This document shows, one piece after another, positions 6,203-16,075 of a stretch of DNA of 33,955 nucleotides. The notes under the pieces are model-generated. The model searched no databases and had not been told where the DNA came from. It saw only the letters and a program-made list of their open reading frames with translations. The translations under genes and the position numbers were made by a program. The stretch's first letter is position 1, and the number at the start of each line of letters is the position of its first letter. The DNA comes from JAZRYE01 sp045600585 (GTDB taxonomy: Bacteria > Bacillota_I > Bacilli_A > RFN20 > CAG-826): NCBI GenBank assembly GCA_045600585.1, contig JAZRYE010000026.1, forward strand, positions 1 through 33,955, given 5' to 3'.

Positions 6203-8794
6203 TTAAATTTTTGCTTTTTTCTCTTTTAATGCATCAAGATTTTCTTTGTGTTTTGCAAGTTTTGCTCTTTCTGCATCAACTTTTGCTTGAGGTGCTTTGT
6301 TAACAAAGTTTGGATTGTTAAGCATCATTTCGCATCTAGCAATTTCTTTTTGAGTATTTTCAATTTCTTGATCGATACGTTTGAGGAGTTCTTCTTTACC
6401 AGCTTCGTTAGTAATTAATAAGTCGGCTTCTCTATAAAGGTGAATTTCTCCCTTCATATTATTGATTTCTTCACCAACGATTTTTACATCACTGAAAGAG
6501 AATCTCTTTAAATATGTAACAAAATCATCGAACATTTTAACTCTAAAGTTAATAGATAATTCAAGTTTAGAGTTTGGAGCTAATTTGTTATCTACTTTAT
6601 AGTTACGAACATCACGAATCATATTGAATAAAGTGTTGATTTTATCATCAACAGTTTCATCAACCATATCTTCTTCATGTTTTGGATATGTTTCTAACAT
6701 AATTGATTCTAAATGTTCAGGTAAGTTGAGATATAATTCTTCACCAATAAATGGAGTATATGGGTAAATTAATAAGATGATGTCTTTTAAACATTTGAGA
6801 AGAACATTACATGTAACTTTAACCTTTTTCTCATCTCCACTATTAAGTGCAACTTTACTCATTTCTAAGTATTGAGAGCAGAAATCATCATATACAAAGT
6901 TATATAAATGACCACTAGCAGCGTTGAAGTCATACTTATCCATATTGACTGTGACATTAGCAATTGTCTTCTCTAGACGATTAATAATCCATTGATCAAG
7001 TTCAGATAAATCTTCTTTGCTTAATTTTGATTCTTTAAATCCTTCTGGAAGAATACCTAAAACATAACGCGCGCTATTCCAAATCTTATTTAAGTAGTTG
7101 CTACTTGCTGCAACTTTCTCATCAATATAACGCATATCTTGACCTGGTGTAGAGTTTGTGGTTAAGAAATATCTTAAAGCGTCTGCACCATAAGTATTGA
7201 TAACGTCAATTGGATCAACGCCATTACCAAGTGATTTAGACATTTTACGGCCCAATTCATCACGAACAAGTCCGTGAATAACAACTTCCTTAAATGGTCT
7301 CTCTTCAGTCATTTCTAATGCTTGGAAAATCATACGAGAAACCCAGAAGAAAATGATGTCATAAGCAGTAACTAAAACACTATTTGGGAAGTATCTCTTT
7401 AAATCTTCAGTTTCATTTGGCCAACCAAAGGTTGAGAATGGCCATAAAGCACTTGAGAACCATGTATCAAGAACATCACTATCTTGTTCATAATTTTCAA
7501 TATCTGCTGGAGGTTCCATAGAAACAACTACTTCGCCTGTGACTTTATGATAATATGCTGGAATTCTATGGCCCCACCATAATTGACGAGAAATACACCA
7601 GTCATCGATGTTTTCCATCCATTGAGCAAATGTTTTTGCAAATCTATCAGGAGTAAATTTAACTGCTGTTTCACTATCTTGATTCTTTAAAGCTTGATCA
7701 GCTAATGGTTTCATACGAACAAACCATTGTTTTGATAGCATTGGTTCAACAACACAGTTACTACGTTGAGAATGGCCAACAGGGTGAACAATCTCTTCAA
7801 TCTTTATAAGATTGCCTTCTGCCTTAATATCATTAATTAAAGCTTCACGACATTCATATCTATCCATACCTTTATATTTGCCACATAATTCATTCATAGT
7901 AGCATCTTTATTAAAGACAACCGGCATTGCTAAGCCATATTTCTTACCAATATTAAAGTCATTTGGGTCATGGGCAGGTGTGCACTTCATTGCACCTGTT
8001 CCAAATTCAACATCAACATATTCATCAGGAATAATTGGGATGATGTCATGATTAGCAGGGTTTATAACCTTCATTCCATGATATTTCTTATATCTTTCAT
8101 CATTCGGATTAACGCATACGCATGAGTCACCAAACATTGTTTCTGGTCTTGTTGTAGCAACAATTAAGTATTCATCAGTGCCAACAATTGGGTAACGGAA
8201 ATAATACATCGCACCTTTGTCATCTTCGTGGATAACTTCAATGTTGCTTAAAGCTGTTTGTTGAACAGGATCCCAGTTAATGATACGTTCACCTTGATAT
8301 ATTAATCCTTTATTATATAAACTAACGAAAACCTTTCTAACTGCGTAGTTCAAGCCTTCATCAAGAGTAAATCTTTCTCTACTATAATCGAGAGCTAAAC
8401 CCATCTTGCCCCATTGCTTATGAATATTATCTGCGTATTCGTGTTTCCAACTCCAAGCTTTTTCTAAAAATTCTTCACGAGTGATTTTTGTGACATCAAC
8501 TCCGTTATTACGGAGTTTTTCCATAACTTTGGCTTGAGTTGCAATGCCTGCATGGTCCATACCAGGGAGCCATTCGACATCAAAGCCTTGCATTTTCTTA
8601 TATCTAGCAATGATATCTTGAATTGTTGTGTTCCAGGCGTGACCAATATGTAATTTGCCTGTAACGTTTGGAGGAGGAATAACCATAGAGAAAGCTTGCT
8701 TTGACTTATCTCCTGCAGTGAAATAGCCTTTTGCTTTCCAGTTTTCATATTTTCCTTCTTCAACTAATTTTGGATCATATCTTTTATCAAGCAT
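6203..8794 (-). CDS. valS: Valyl-tRNA synthetase
   Basis: This class I synthetase charges tRNA-Val and edits mischarged Thr. The 863-residue protein has the first signature with HIGH at residues 49-52 (PPPNVTGKLHIGHAWNTT), the ATTRPETMFGD editing region, the KMSKS motif in GRKMSKSLGNG, the anticodon-binding domain, and a C-terminal coiled-coil arm (about 800-860). An 8-base gap separates the start from GGAGG. A T-box leader upstream controls it by uncharged tRNA. Confidence 0.98.
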   Translation of the reverse strand: MLDKRYDPKLVEEGKYENWKAKGYFTAGDKSKQAFSMVIPPPNVTGKLHIGHAWNTTIQDIIARYKKMQGFDVEWLPGMDHAGIATQAKVMEKLRNNGVDVTKITREEFLEKAWSWKHEYADNIHKQWGKMGLALDYSRERFTLDEGLNYAVRKVFVSLYNKGLIYQGERIINWDPVQQTALSNIEVIHEDDKGAMYYFRYPIVGTDEYLIVATTRPETMFGDSCVCVNPNDERYKKYHGMKVINPANHDIIPIIPDEYVDVEFGTGAMKCTPAHDPNDFNIGKKYGLAMPVVFNKDATMNELCGKYKGMDRYECREALINDIKAEGNLIKIEEIVHPVGHSQRSNCVVEPMLSKQWFVRMKPLADQALKNQDSETAVKFTPDRFAKTFAQWMENIDDWCISRQLWWGHRIPAYYHKVTGEVVVSMEPPADIENYEQDSDVLDTWFSSALWPFSTFGWPNETEDLKRYFPNSVLVTAYDIIFFWVSRMIFQALEMTEERPFKEVVIHGLVRDELGRKMSKSLGNGVDPIDVINTYGADALRYFLTTNSTPGQDMRYIDEKVAASSNYLNKIWNSARYVLGILPEGFKESKLSKEDLSELDQWIINRLEKTIANVTVNMDKYDFNAASGHLYNFVYDDFCSQYLEMSKVALNSGDEKKVKVTCNVLLKCLKDIILLIYPYTPFIGEELYLNLPEHLESIMLETYPKHEEDMVDETVDDKINTLFNMIRDVRNYKVDNKLAPNSKLELSINFRVKMFDDFVTYLKRFSFSDVKIVGEEINNMKGEIHLYREADLLITNEAGKEELLKRIDQEIENTQKEIARCEMMLNNPNFVNKAPQAKVDAERAKLAKHKENLDALKEKKAKI

Positions 8795-8809
8795 ATGAAC
8801 ACCTCCTTA

Positions 8810-9005
8810 CAAAATAAAAACGTCCTAACTTAAGGACGCTAATCGCGCGGTACCACCTTAATTCGTCAAGTGACGCTCTTCATTAGCCTGAATCAGTCAG
8901 ACACCGTTCCTCCAAAGCGACCTTCATTAGTTTTCCATGTCAAGCTTCCACCATCCTTGACTCCCTATAATAGAAAGCTCTAATTACTCCTCTTTTTCAT
9001 CGGAC
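8810..9005 (-). promoter_or_regulatory. T-box riboswitch upstream of valS
   Basis: The minus strand has the T-box sequence AAGGTGGTACCGCG (about 8845-8860). It is followed by a terminator stem (CGTCCT with AGGACG) and TTTTTATTTTG. Upstream lies a long stem I region with GGAGTC and a distal GGTGG loop. A GTC Val codon in AATGAAGGTCGC is the probable specifier. The family is sure from the T-box core, while the specifier position is my reading. Uncharged tRNA-Val should favour the antiterminator. Confidence 0.93.
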
Positions 9006-9011
9006 ATATTA

Positions 9012-9040
9012 ATTATTTAATAATCAAATAATTTTTGCAA
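9012..9040 (-). promoter_or_regulatory. Promoter of the T-box-valS unit
   Basis: TTGCAA (9035-9040) and AATAAT (9012-9017) on the minus strand are 17 bases apart. The site overlaps the last codons of engB and would start transcription near 9005, where the T-box begins. Confidence 0.45.
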
Positions 9041-9602
9041 TTGAATTGCGAAGCGGAATCAATGTTTTTGCTTCTAAACTGCTTGTATAGAAGATACTTG
9101 AAGGTTCAATTCCAACTTCCTTCAAGTGTTTATTAAGTTTGCTCTTTTCACTTTGATTAACTTTATCAAATTTTGTAATGACTAAATGATAAGGGATGTT
9201 ATTTTCTTCAACATAATTAATGATTTCTATGTCGTTAGGGCCTAATTCTCTACGAGAATCAAGAAGAATCAACACCAATTTGAGTTCATGATTATCGTTA
9301 AAATAAGATTCCATCATTTCGCCAAATAATTGGTCTAAATCAAGTCCACCCTGAGCGTAGCCATACCCAGGTGCGTCAACTAAATAAAATTTATTATCTA
9401 TATTATAGTAATTGAGCAATCTGGTATGGCCAGGCTTAGAAGATGTATATGCTAATTGCTTTTTGGAGCAAAGAGCATTGATTAAAGATGATTTACCAAC
9501 ATTACTTTTTCCACAAATCAAAACCTCAGGAAGAGTTGCACTAGGTCTTTCTTTTCTTTTTGGAGCTGATTTAACAAATGTGGAATTAGTAAAATTAATC
9601 AT
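9024..9602 (-). CDS. engB: Ribosome biogenesis GTP-binding protein EngB/YsxC
   Basis: This small GTPase acts in 50S subunit assembly. The 192-residue protein has G1 GKSNVGKSS (31-39), G3 DAPGYGYA, and G4 TKFDK. Its start codon overlaps the lon stop by eight bases (ATGATTAA), so the two are translationally coupled. lon followed by ysxC is the Bacillus order. Confidence 0.97.
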   Translation of the reverse strand: MINFTNSTFVKSAPKRKERPSATLPEVLICGKSNVGKSSLINALCSKKQLAYTSSKPGHTRLLNYYNIDNKFYLVDAPGYGYAQGGLDLDQLFGEMMESYFNDNHELKLVLILLDSRRELGPNDIEIINYVEENNIPYHLVITKFDKVNQSEKSKLNKHLKEVGIEPSSIFYTSSLEAKTLIPLRNSIAKII

Positions 9603-11928
9603 TTTGAATTAAAGCGACTTTGACTGCGTCATCAACAGTCTTCATAAATACGATGTTAAGTGATTCTTTAACTTCCTTAGGAAGTTCATCAACATCTTTC
9701 TTGTTGTCTTTTGGAACAATAATAGTTTTAATACCACTTCTTAATGCAGCAAGAGATTTTTCTCTTAAACCACCAATAGGAAGGGCATTACCGCGAAGAG
9801 TGACTTCTCCAGTCATCGCAACATCAGGGTTAACTGGTGTTTTTGATAAGCAAGAGATAATCGCAGTAGTTAATGCGACACCAGCACTAGGGCCGTCTTT
9901 AGGAACAGCACCTTCTGGAACATGAATATGAATATCGTTTCCTTCAAAGATTGTTGGATCGATATTTAAGTGTTCTGCATTACTCTTGACATAGTCTAAT
10001 GCAATAGAAGCACTTTCTTTCATAACATCGCCTAAGTTACCAGTAAGGACAAGTCCGCCTTTTCCTTTGAAGTAATTAACTTCAATTGGAAGAATGTCAC
10101 CGCCATATTCGGTATAAGCTAATCCAGTAACAACACCAATTTGAGGTTCATTTTCTTTTTGGCTATCTTCAAAGATTGGAGTGCCTAAATATTCACGAAC
10201 TTTATCAACGTTGATTTCGATATGTTCAATGCTGCTATCTTTAACAATCGCAACAGCGACCTTTCTTAAGCATGATGCAATATTTCTTTCTAGCGAACGA
10301 ACGCCTGCTTCACGAGTGTAGCTTCTAATGATAAATTGAATCGCTTCATCAGTGAAATTTGCTTGTTCATCTTTAAGACCATTTAGAGAAATTTGTTTCT
10401 TAACTAAATGTTCTTTAGCGATATGCATTTTTTCAATTTCTGTGTAAGAAGAAAGAGGGATTAATTCCAATCTGTCTCTTAGTGGTCCAGGAATGTTGTC
10501 TAAATTATTTGCTGTACAAATAAATAAGACATTGCTTAAGTCATATGGCTCTTCAACATAGTTATCATTGAAGATAATGTTTTGTTCTGGATCAAGAACT
10601 TCAAGAAGTGCACTAGCAGGATCGCCTTTATAAGAAGAAGCAAGTTTATCAACTTCATCTAATAAGAACACAGGGTTTGTAACACCTGCTTTTCTCATTC
10701 CTTGAACAATCCTTCCAGGAAGAGAACCGACATATGTTCTTCTATGTCCACGGATTTCTGCTTCATCAGAGATACCGCCTAATGCAGCTTTGAAGAATTT
10801 TCTTCCCAATGCTCTAGCGATGCTCTTACCTAATGAAGTCTTGCCTGTTCCTGGAGGGCCGTAGAAACAAAGAATTGGAGATTTTAAGTTGCCAGTTAAT
10901 TTTTTAACAGCAAGATATTCAATAATTCTCTTTTTAGGGTTCTCAAGGCCGTAATGGTCTTCATCGAGTATTTGTTCAACATTAGCTAAATCGTCGTTGT
11001 CTTCGGTCTTTTCCCACCAAGGAATGCTAAGGATAACATCTAAGTAACTTTGGATTAACGCTGCTTCAAGAGAGCCTTGAGGCATCATATCAAATTTCTT
11101 AAGTTCACTTTTAACTTTAGCTTTAATGTTTTCTGGATAAGGATTCTTTTCGATTCGTTCTAAGATGCTATCAGGATCGTTTTTGTCGTTAGGATCTTCG
11201 CCAAGTTCCTTTTTGATAGCTTTCATCTTTTCACGAAGGAAATATTCTCTTTGAGATTTTTCTGTAGATTCTCTAACAGAATCAGCAATATCACGTTCAA
11301 TTTTGCTCTTTTCATTTTCGCCATTTAGCAAAGCTAAAATGTATTGCATTAATGTTGGAGCATCAGGAGATTCTAAAATCTTTTGTTTTTGATCAACAGG
11401 AGCATTTAAGAATCCAGCTAATGCATAACATAATTCAATAGCCTTATCGGTACGAGAAATGATGTTAGCAGTTGTTTTAGGCATAGAAGATATGACTTGT
11501 GGCATGTCTTCTAACACTTTATGAATTGCTTTTAAGATTGATTCGTTTTCAACTTCTGATAATTCAGGAAGATTGGAAACTACACCTTCTGCGACAAAAT
11601 ATTGATTTACATTATCGATTTGGATGTTTGTCAAATTAACTCTATCCGCTACTTCAACTCTGATTCGCAAATGCTTATCTCTTTCTGAACAGGAGATAAT
11701 ACGACAAAGCGCGCCAACATTATAAATATCAGCAACGCCTGGTGTTTCAATGTTTGCTTCCTTTTGGCAAGTAATGAAAAGAAGAGAATCAGTTTCATTT
11801 CTTGAGGATTGAATTGCATTTATAGAGAAATCTCTCCCAGCTTCAATGAATTGTTGATTGCCGGGAAAGATTACTAATGATCTTGTCACGAGAAGTGGAA
11901 GAGTTAATGTCTGTGGTTTGTCAGCCAT
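9595..11928 (-). CDS. lon: ATP-dependent protease Lon
   Basis: Lon is the cytoplasmic AAA+ serine protease for misfolded and regulatory proteins. The 777-residue protein has the LON N-domain (from about residue 7), Walker A GPPGTGKTSLGKS, Walker B VFLLDEVDKL, and a proteolytic domain with the catalytic Ser-681 in PKDGPSAG and Lys-724 in GGLREKS. A strong ribosome binding site (AAAGGAGG) precedes the ATG. It follows tig directly; clpX, usually between tig and lon, is absent here. Confidence 0.98.
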   Translation of the reverse strand: MADKPQTLTLPLLVTRSLVIFPGNQQFIEAGRDFSINAIQSSRNETDSLLFITCQKEANIETPGVADIYNVGALCRIISCSERDKHLRIRVEVADRVNLTNIQIDNVNQYFVAEGVVSNLPELSEVENESILKAIHKVLEDMPQVISSMPKTTANIISRTDKAIELCYALAGFLNAPVDQKQKILESPDAPTLMQYILALLNGENEKSKIERDIADSVRESTEKSQREYFLREKMKAIKKELGEDPNDKNDPDSILERIEKNPYPENIKAKVKSELKKFDMMPQGSLEAALIQSYLDVILSIPWWEKTEDNDDLANVEQILDEDHYGLENPKKRIIEYLAVKKLTGNLKSPILCFYGPPGTGKTSLGKSIARALGRKFFKAALGGISDEAEIRGHRRTYVGSLPGRIVQGMRKAGVTNPVFLLDEVDKLASSYKGDPASALLEVLDPEQNIIFNDNYVEEPYDLSNVLFICTANNLDNIPGPLRDRLELIPLSSYTEIEKMHIAKEHLVKKQISLNGLKDEQANFTDEAIQFIIRSYTREAGVRSLERNIASCLRKVAVAIVKDSSIEHIEINVDKVREYLGTPIFEDSQKENEPQIGVVTGLAYTEYGGDILPIEVNYFKGKGGLVLTGNLGDVMKESASIALDYVKSNAEHLNIDPTIFEGNDIHIHVPEGAVPKDGPSAGVALTTAIISCLSKTPVNPDVAMTGEVTLRGNALPIGGLREKSLAALRSGIKTIIVPKDNKKDVDELPKEVKESLNIVFMKTVDDAVKVALIQND

Positions 11929-11965
11929 ATATATTCCTCCTTTCGTTAAATAGATATGGTTTTAA

Positions 11966-13240
11966 TTATTTGTTGTTTTCGAATAAGAAATCTTCAACAT
12001 GTTGCATTTGGAGATTGTTACGGAATTCTTCTAATTGAGCAGCGAGTGCTTTTTTAACATTTTCGATTTCCATCTTATATTGTTCAGCGATCTTTGCGTA
12101 TTCAGCTTCGAGATCAGCATCTGTAACAACCATGTTTTCTTTTGCAGCAACTTGTTCAAGAATCATGTAATTTGTAACATCTCTTGTTGCTTCGACTTTT
12201 AAATTGTTAACGAGGTCTTCTTCTTTTTGACCAACGATTTGTAAATATTGTTCAAGTGTTAAGCCAGATTGTTGCATTCTGTTTTCAAGATCTTTTTTAC
12301 GGCTTGCAACTTGTGCATCGATAATTTCTTCTGGGATATCAACTTTAGAATCTTTTGCAATTGTGTCAAAGAGTTTGCCCATATAATCTCTACGAGCTTC
12401 GTTTTGTTTTCTTGAGAGAACTTCATTCTTTTTGTTTTCTTTTAAAGCTTCGACGGTTTCAACACCTGCAATGCCTAAATCTTTAACAAATTCATCATTG
12501 AGTTCTGGAACTTTCTTTTCTTTAACTTCATGAACTTTACATGCAAATACAGCATCTTTGCCTTTTAATTCTTCTGTATAGTTTTCTGGGAACTTAACAT
12601 TGACAGTGACATCTTCACCAGCTGTTTTGCCAACTAATTGTTCTTCGAATCCAGGAATGAATTGGTGAGAGCCTAATTCTAATTCATGGTTTTCAGCAGA
12701 GCCACCTTCGAATTCAACTCCGTCGATTGAGCCGACGAAATCGATAACGACTGTATCTCCCATTGCTGAAGTGCCTTCTTTAACAACTAAAGTAGCGTTT
12801 TGTTTTAATGTAGCTTGAACTGCATTTTCAACATCTTCATCAGTGACTGTTGGTTCTTCTTTTCCGAGTTCTAAGCCTTTGTAAGCGCCTAATTCAATGA
12901 CAGGAGCTGTAACAAGAGTGAATTTAACTTCAACTTCTTTGTCAGAAACTTTTGTAACATCGACCTTAGGTTGAACATATGGTTTAATTCCTTCTTCTTC
13001 AACGATTTCACGATACATGACAGGAATTAATGCGTTGATTGCGTTGTCCATAACTTTCATTGGATCAACTTTACCTTTTACTAAGTTTGCTGGAGCTTTA
13101 CCTTTACGGAAGCCATCAACAGTGACGTTCTTAGCTAAATCTTTAAATGCTTTGTCTTGGGCATCTTTCCAAGTTTTTTCATCAGCAACAACTACAACTT
13201 CAACATGTGAGTGTTCTAATTTTGTTACTTTTCTTTCCAT
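11966..13240 (-). CDS. tig: Trigger factor
   Basis: Trigger factor is the ribosome-bound chaperone that meets nascent chains and has a peptidyl-prolyl isomerase domain. The protein has the N-terminal ribosome-binding domain with the signature GFRKGKAP, an FKBP-type domain (GDTVVIDFVGSIDGVEFEGG, FIPGFEEQLVG), and the helical C-terminal arms. I start at the ATG at 13238-13240 (424 residues) because GGAGG lies eight bases before it. A TTG five codons further up would put the start inside that binding site. Confidence 0.97.
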   Translation of the reverse strand: MERKVTKLEHSHVEVVVVADEKTWKDAQDKAFKDLAKNVTVDGFRKGKAPANLVKGKVDPMKVMDNAINALIPVMYREIVEEEGIKPYVQPKVDVTKVSDKEVEVKFTLVTAPVIELGAYKGLELGKEEPTVTDEDVENAVQATLKQNATLVVKEGTSAMGDTVVIDFVGSIDGVEFEGGSAENHELELGSHQFIPGFEEQLVGKTAGEDVTVNVKFPENYTEELKGKDAVFACKVHEVKEKKVPELNDEFVKDLGIAGVETVEALKENKKNEVLSRKQNEARRDYMGKLFDTIAKDSKVDIPEEIIDAQVASRKKDLENRMQQSGLTLEQYLQIVGQKEEDLVNNLKVEATRDVTNYMILEQVAAKENMVVTDADLEAEYAKIAEQYKMEIENVKKALAAQLEEFRNNLQMQHVEDFLFENNK

Positions 13241-13301
13241 ATATATGTCCTCCAAAATATGTGCCGTATCATTATATAGTTAAAAATTAATTTTAAGCAA
13301 G

Positions 13302-13324
13302 AAAAAAGCGCGCATACTGCACGC
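13302..13324 (-). terminator. Terminator between the helical-repeat gene and tig
   Basis: On the minus strand GCGTGC and GCGCGC pair (6 bp, one G-U) around a five-base loop and are followed by TTTTTTC. A TATAAT about 40 bases on suggests that tig has its own promoter. Confidence 0.75.
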
Positions 13325-13344
13325 ATTTTCTAAAGACGACTCAT

Positions 13345-14253
13345 TTAGAAGTCTTCTACAGCCTCTTTTATCAAGTGGATAGCGTCTTCTACTTCAGCAA
13401 CATTTAAGCCTTTAAAAAGGCACCTTTGTTCCAATGTCTCCTTTGGAGAAATTTGCATGTAGCTTGATGATATTTGGAATAATGCTTCAATAGTAACATC
13501 ATCTTTAAACGAAATTGCAGAAGGATAGATGTAAATAATATAACTAGATAACAACTGAACAGCGTTTTGAGATAAGACTGGATCTTTAAATTCATTATCT
13601 ATTTTTTTCGCAAAGGAGTTGAACTTTTCACCAATAAAAGGAGGAATCAACTTTGTTGGATTAACAACAATAATTTCATCCATATGATTAAAATTAACAT
13701 CTTTGTTTATTTGCTTTTGAACTAATAATAGAAGAGCAAACGATCTAATGGATTGTTTTGGGTAAGAAACTACTAGTTTCTCAATATTTGGAACAAATTT
13801 AAATATATCCCTATCTCTAATCAAGTCCAAAGCAGCAATAACATCAGTCTGATCCTTTGATTGCAATTGCTTAGCAATATCTTCATCAGACATTTGTTTT
13901 GAACCAAGGGCTCTTTTTTCTTCTTCTCTAACTAGTTTTGGAAGTCCTCTTAAAATTTCTTCCACTTCTTGTGAAACATAAGGTAAATTACAATAGTAAT
14001 TAACTTCTTCATATGCATCATCAAAGCGGTTTAAAATGAACAACAATTCAAAATGAACATGTATCAATAAAGGTAAATTAGACTCTAAAGTTTTTCTATT
14101 TGCTATTAAGCAATCTAAGCCAGCTTGTGGCCTTCCAAGAGAAATAAAAGCACTAATTCTGTATATAAGTGAATTTGTATCTTTAGAGCTTTCGGTAAGT
14201 CTAAGAACAAGCTCATATTCTCTTTTGTCCATTAATGTTTTTAAAGAATCCAT
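13345..14253 (-). CDS. Helical-repeat (TPR-like) protein, possibly DUF3196
   Basis: The 302-residue protein has no catalytic motif or membrane segment. It is made of paired helices with TPR-like spacing (YELVLRLTESSKD, LIYRISAFISLGRPQAG, LIHVHFELLFILNRFDDAYEEV). A charged linker follows around 115-130, then a second helical half that resembles HEAT repeats. The layout recalls DUF3196 proteins of mycoplasmas, an assignment from memory of the family. It has a good ribosome binding site (GGAGG) and its own terminator. A scaffold or protein-binding role is inferred from the fold only. Confidence 0.7.
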   Translation of the reverse strand: MDSLKTLMDKREYELVLRLTESSKDTNSLIYRISAFISLGRPQAGLDCLIANRKTLESNLPLLIHVHFELLFILNRFDDAYEEVNYYCNLPYVSQEVEEILRGLPKLVREEEKRALGSKQMSDEDIAKQLQSKDQTDVIAALDLIRDRDIFKFVPNIEKLVVSYPKQSIRSFALLLLVQKQINKDVNFNHMDEIIVVNPTKLIPPFIGEKFNSFAKKIDNEFKDPVLSQNAVQLLSSYIIYIYPSAISFKDDVTIEALFQISSSYMQISPKETLEQRCLFKGLNVAEVEDAIHLIKEAVEDF

Positions 14254-14606
14254 ATCATTCCTCCATTAGTAGTTTTCTAGTATATACAAACTATGTTTGA
14301 ATTGTTTGTATGATTTATTTTCATAAAAAACTGAACGTTTGTATTATACATTAATAATAAGCAAAAATCTATTATTATATAATAAGACATAAATTTGGTG
14401 CCCAGTTTTACGAATGATAATCAATTGGTGACAATCAATTATTTATATAATAAATGTTTTACTATTATTCTACTATTTATCTACTAGATTTTCTTTTAGA
14501 TTAGATTTTACACACGGCTTTGAATGTTATTAAAAATTTAAAATTTTGAATATATAGTTTTCGCTTTAGATGATATAATTCATGTTGTTGTTTGGAGGTA
14601 TTTATT
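14254..14606. promoter_or_regulatory. Divergent intergenic region with inverted repeats
   Basis: This AT-rich gap separates the leftward helical-repeat gene from the rightward FAD dehydrogenase. CAAAC, three bases, GTTTG at 14287-14299 is a perfect inverted repeat, and GTTTGTAT recurs twice just after it. TATAAT at 14574-14579 and GGAGG at 14594-14598 serve the rightward gene. An imperfect inverted repeat (ATAATCAATTG, four bases, CAATCAATTAT) lies near 14417-14442. I see no small gene here. Confidence 0.45.
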
Positions 14607-16025
14607 ATGAAATATGATGTCGCTATTGTCGGTGCTGGTCCTGCTGGCTATTTCTGCGCTTATGAATTGGTTCTTAAAAATCCAAATCTTAAAGTCGCCC
14701 TTATTGATAAGGGAGGAGATATTTATCAAAGAAGATGTCCAGTCTTACAACACAAATTAGATAAATGCCCTAATAACGCAAAAGGATATCGCGAATGCTA
14801 TCCAGCATGTTCTATTACAAGCGGCTTCGGTGGCGCTGGCGCATATTCTGATGGAAAATTTAATATCACTACTGAATTTGGTGGTTGGTTACAAGACTAC
14901 ATGCCAGACGAAGAATTATTAGATTTAATCGATTATGTTGATAAAATCAACCTCCAATTTGGTGCTACACCTGTAATCACAGACCCAGAAACACCAGAAG
15001 CAAGAGAAATCGAAAGAAAAGCTATGGCTGTCGGCGTTAAGCTTTTACATAGTAAAGTTAGACATTTGGGAACCGAAGAAAATTTAAAAATCTTATCAAG
15101 AATTTTTGAACACTTAAAAACTAGAATCACAATGAAATTCGCTACTAAAGTAGAAGATATCATTATTGATAATCATCAGATTAAAGGCGTTGTTCTTCCT
15201 AAAGGAGAAACTATCGAAGCTGATTATGTTGTTTTAGCTGTTGGTAGAGAAGGAAGTAAGTGGTTAACTGAAATCTTTGAGAAATATAATGTTGAAATGA
15301 CTCAAAATCAGGTCGATATAGGCGTCAGAGTTGAATGTCCTAACATAATCATGGAAGACATTAATAAATCGCTCTATGAGGCTAAATTGCTCTATAAAAC
15401 AAGTGTTGGCTCCACTGTCAGAACCTTCTGTAGCAATCCAGGCGGTCACGTTGTCGTTGAAAACTATGAAGGTGTTGTTAATGTTAACGGTCACTCCTAT
15501 AGCGATCCTAAGCTCTCTTCTAATAACACAAACTTTGCATTATTAGTAACTCATCATTTCGATGAACCTTTCAAAAAGCCAAACGAATACGCTTTAAAAG
15601 TATCTAAATTAGCTAACCAATTATCATGTGGTTCCGTCATTGTTCAAAAATATGGCGATATTATTCAAGGAAGAAGATCCACTGTTAAGCGTATTAAAGA
15701 AGGATTTGTTAATCCAACATTAAAAGAAGCTGTTCCTGGTGACTTAGCATTAGCTCTTCCATATAAAACAATGCGTTCCATCATTGAAATGATTCAAGTA
15801 TTAGACCACATCACTCCTGGTATTGCAACAGAACATACATTACTCTATGGCGTTGAGGCTAAATACTATAGTTCCCACCCAAAGATTGATAATAAGTTCG
15901 AAGTTAACGAAATTGCTAACTTATATGTCGGCGGCGATGGAGCTGGATTAACACGTGGCTTAGCTCAAGCTGGTGCTTGTGGCGTTTACATCGCAAGAAA
16001 CATCATCGAAAAGATGAGCAAATAA
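14607..16025 (+). CDS. FAD-dependent dehydrogenase (NAD(P)/FAD oxidoreductase, COG2509 type)
   Basis: This 472-residue flavoprotein begins with the Rossmann FAD-binding motif VAIVGAGPAGYFCAYEL. It carries the cysteine-containing insert RRCPVLQHKLDKCPNN and CYPACSITSGFGGAGAYSDGK, and closes with the C-terminal FAD motif YVGGDGAGLTRGLAQAGACG. This is the pattern of the uncharacterised FAD-dependent dehydrogenases common in anaerobic Firmicutes; the substrate is unknown. I start at the ATG with GGAGG eight bases upstream; a TTG five codons earlier lies on the ribosome binding site. It is the only intact plus-strand gene in the first 26 kb. Confidence 0.88.
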   Translation: MKYDVAIVGAGPAGYFCAYELVLKNPNLKVALIDKGGDIYQRRCPVLQHKLDKCPNNAKGYRECYPACSITSGFGGAGAYSDGKFNITTEFGGWLQDYMPDEELLDLIDYVDKINLQFGATPVITDPETPEAREIERKAMAVGVKLLHSKVRHLGTEENLKILSRIFEHLKTRITMKFATKVEDIIIDNHQIKGVVLPKGETIEADYVVLAVGREGSKWLTEIFEKYNVEMTQNQVDIGVRVECPNIIMEDINKSLYEAKLLYKTSVGSTVRTFCSNPGGHVVVENYEGVVNVNGHSYSDPKLSSNNTNFALLVTHHFDEPFKKPNEYALKVSKLANQLSCGSVIVQKYGDIIQGRRSTVKRIKEGFVNPTLKEAVPGDLALALPYKTMRSIIEMIQVLDHITPGIATEHTLLYGVEAKYYSSHPKIDNKFEVNEIANLYVGGDGAGLTRGLAQAGACGVYIARNIIEKMSK

Positions 16026-16044
16026 TATTTATTGCTAATAAATA

Positions 16045-16075
16045 AAACCTCTTCGATATTGAAGAGGTTTTTGTT
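16045..16075. terminator. Bidirectional terminator between convergent genes
   Basis: AAACCTCTTC and GAAGAGGTTT (10 bp) enclose a six-base loop. T-rich runs follow on both strands, so it can serve the FAD dehydrogenase and the metallophosphoesterase. Confidence 0.9.

Noticed and set aside
8464..8763. Minus-strand frame of about 99 codons within valS
   Set aside because: It lies in another frame of a certain gene and has no family features.
13017..13283. Plus-strand frame opposite the tig start
   Set aside because: Antisense shadow of tig and its promoter; no ribosome binding site.
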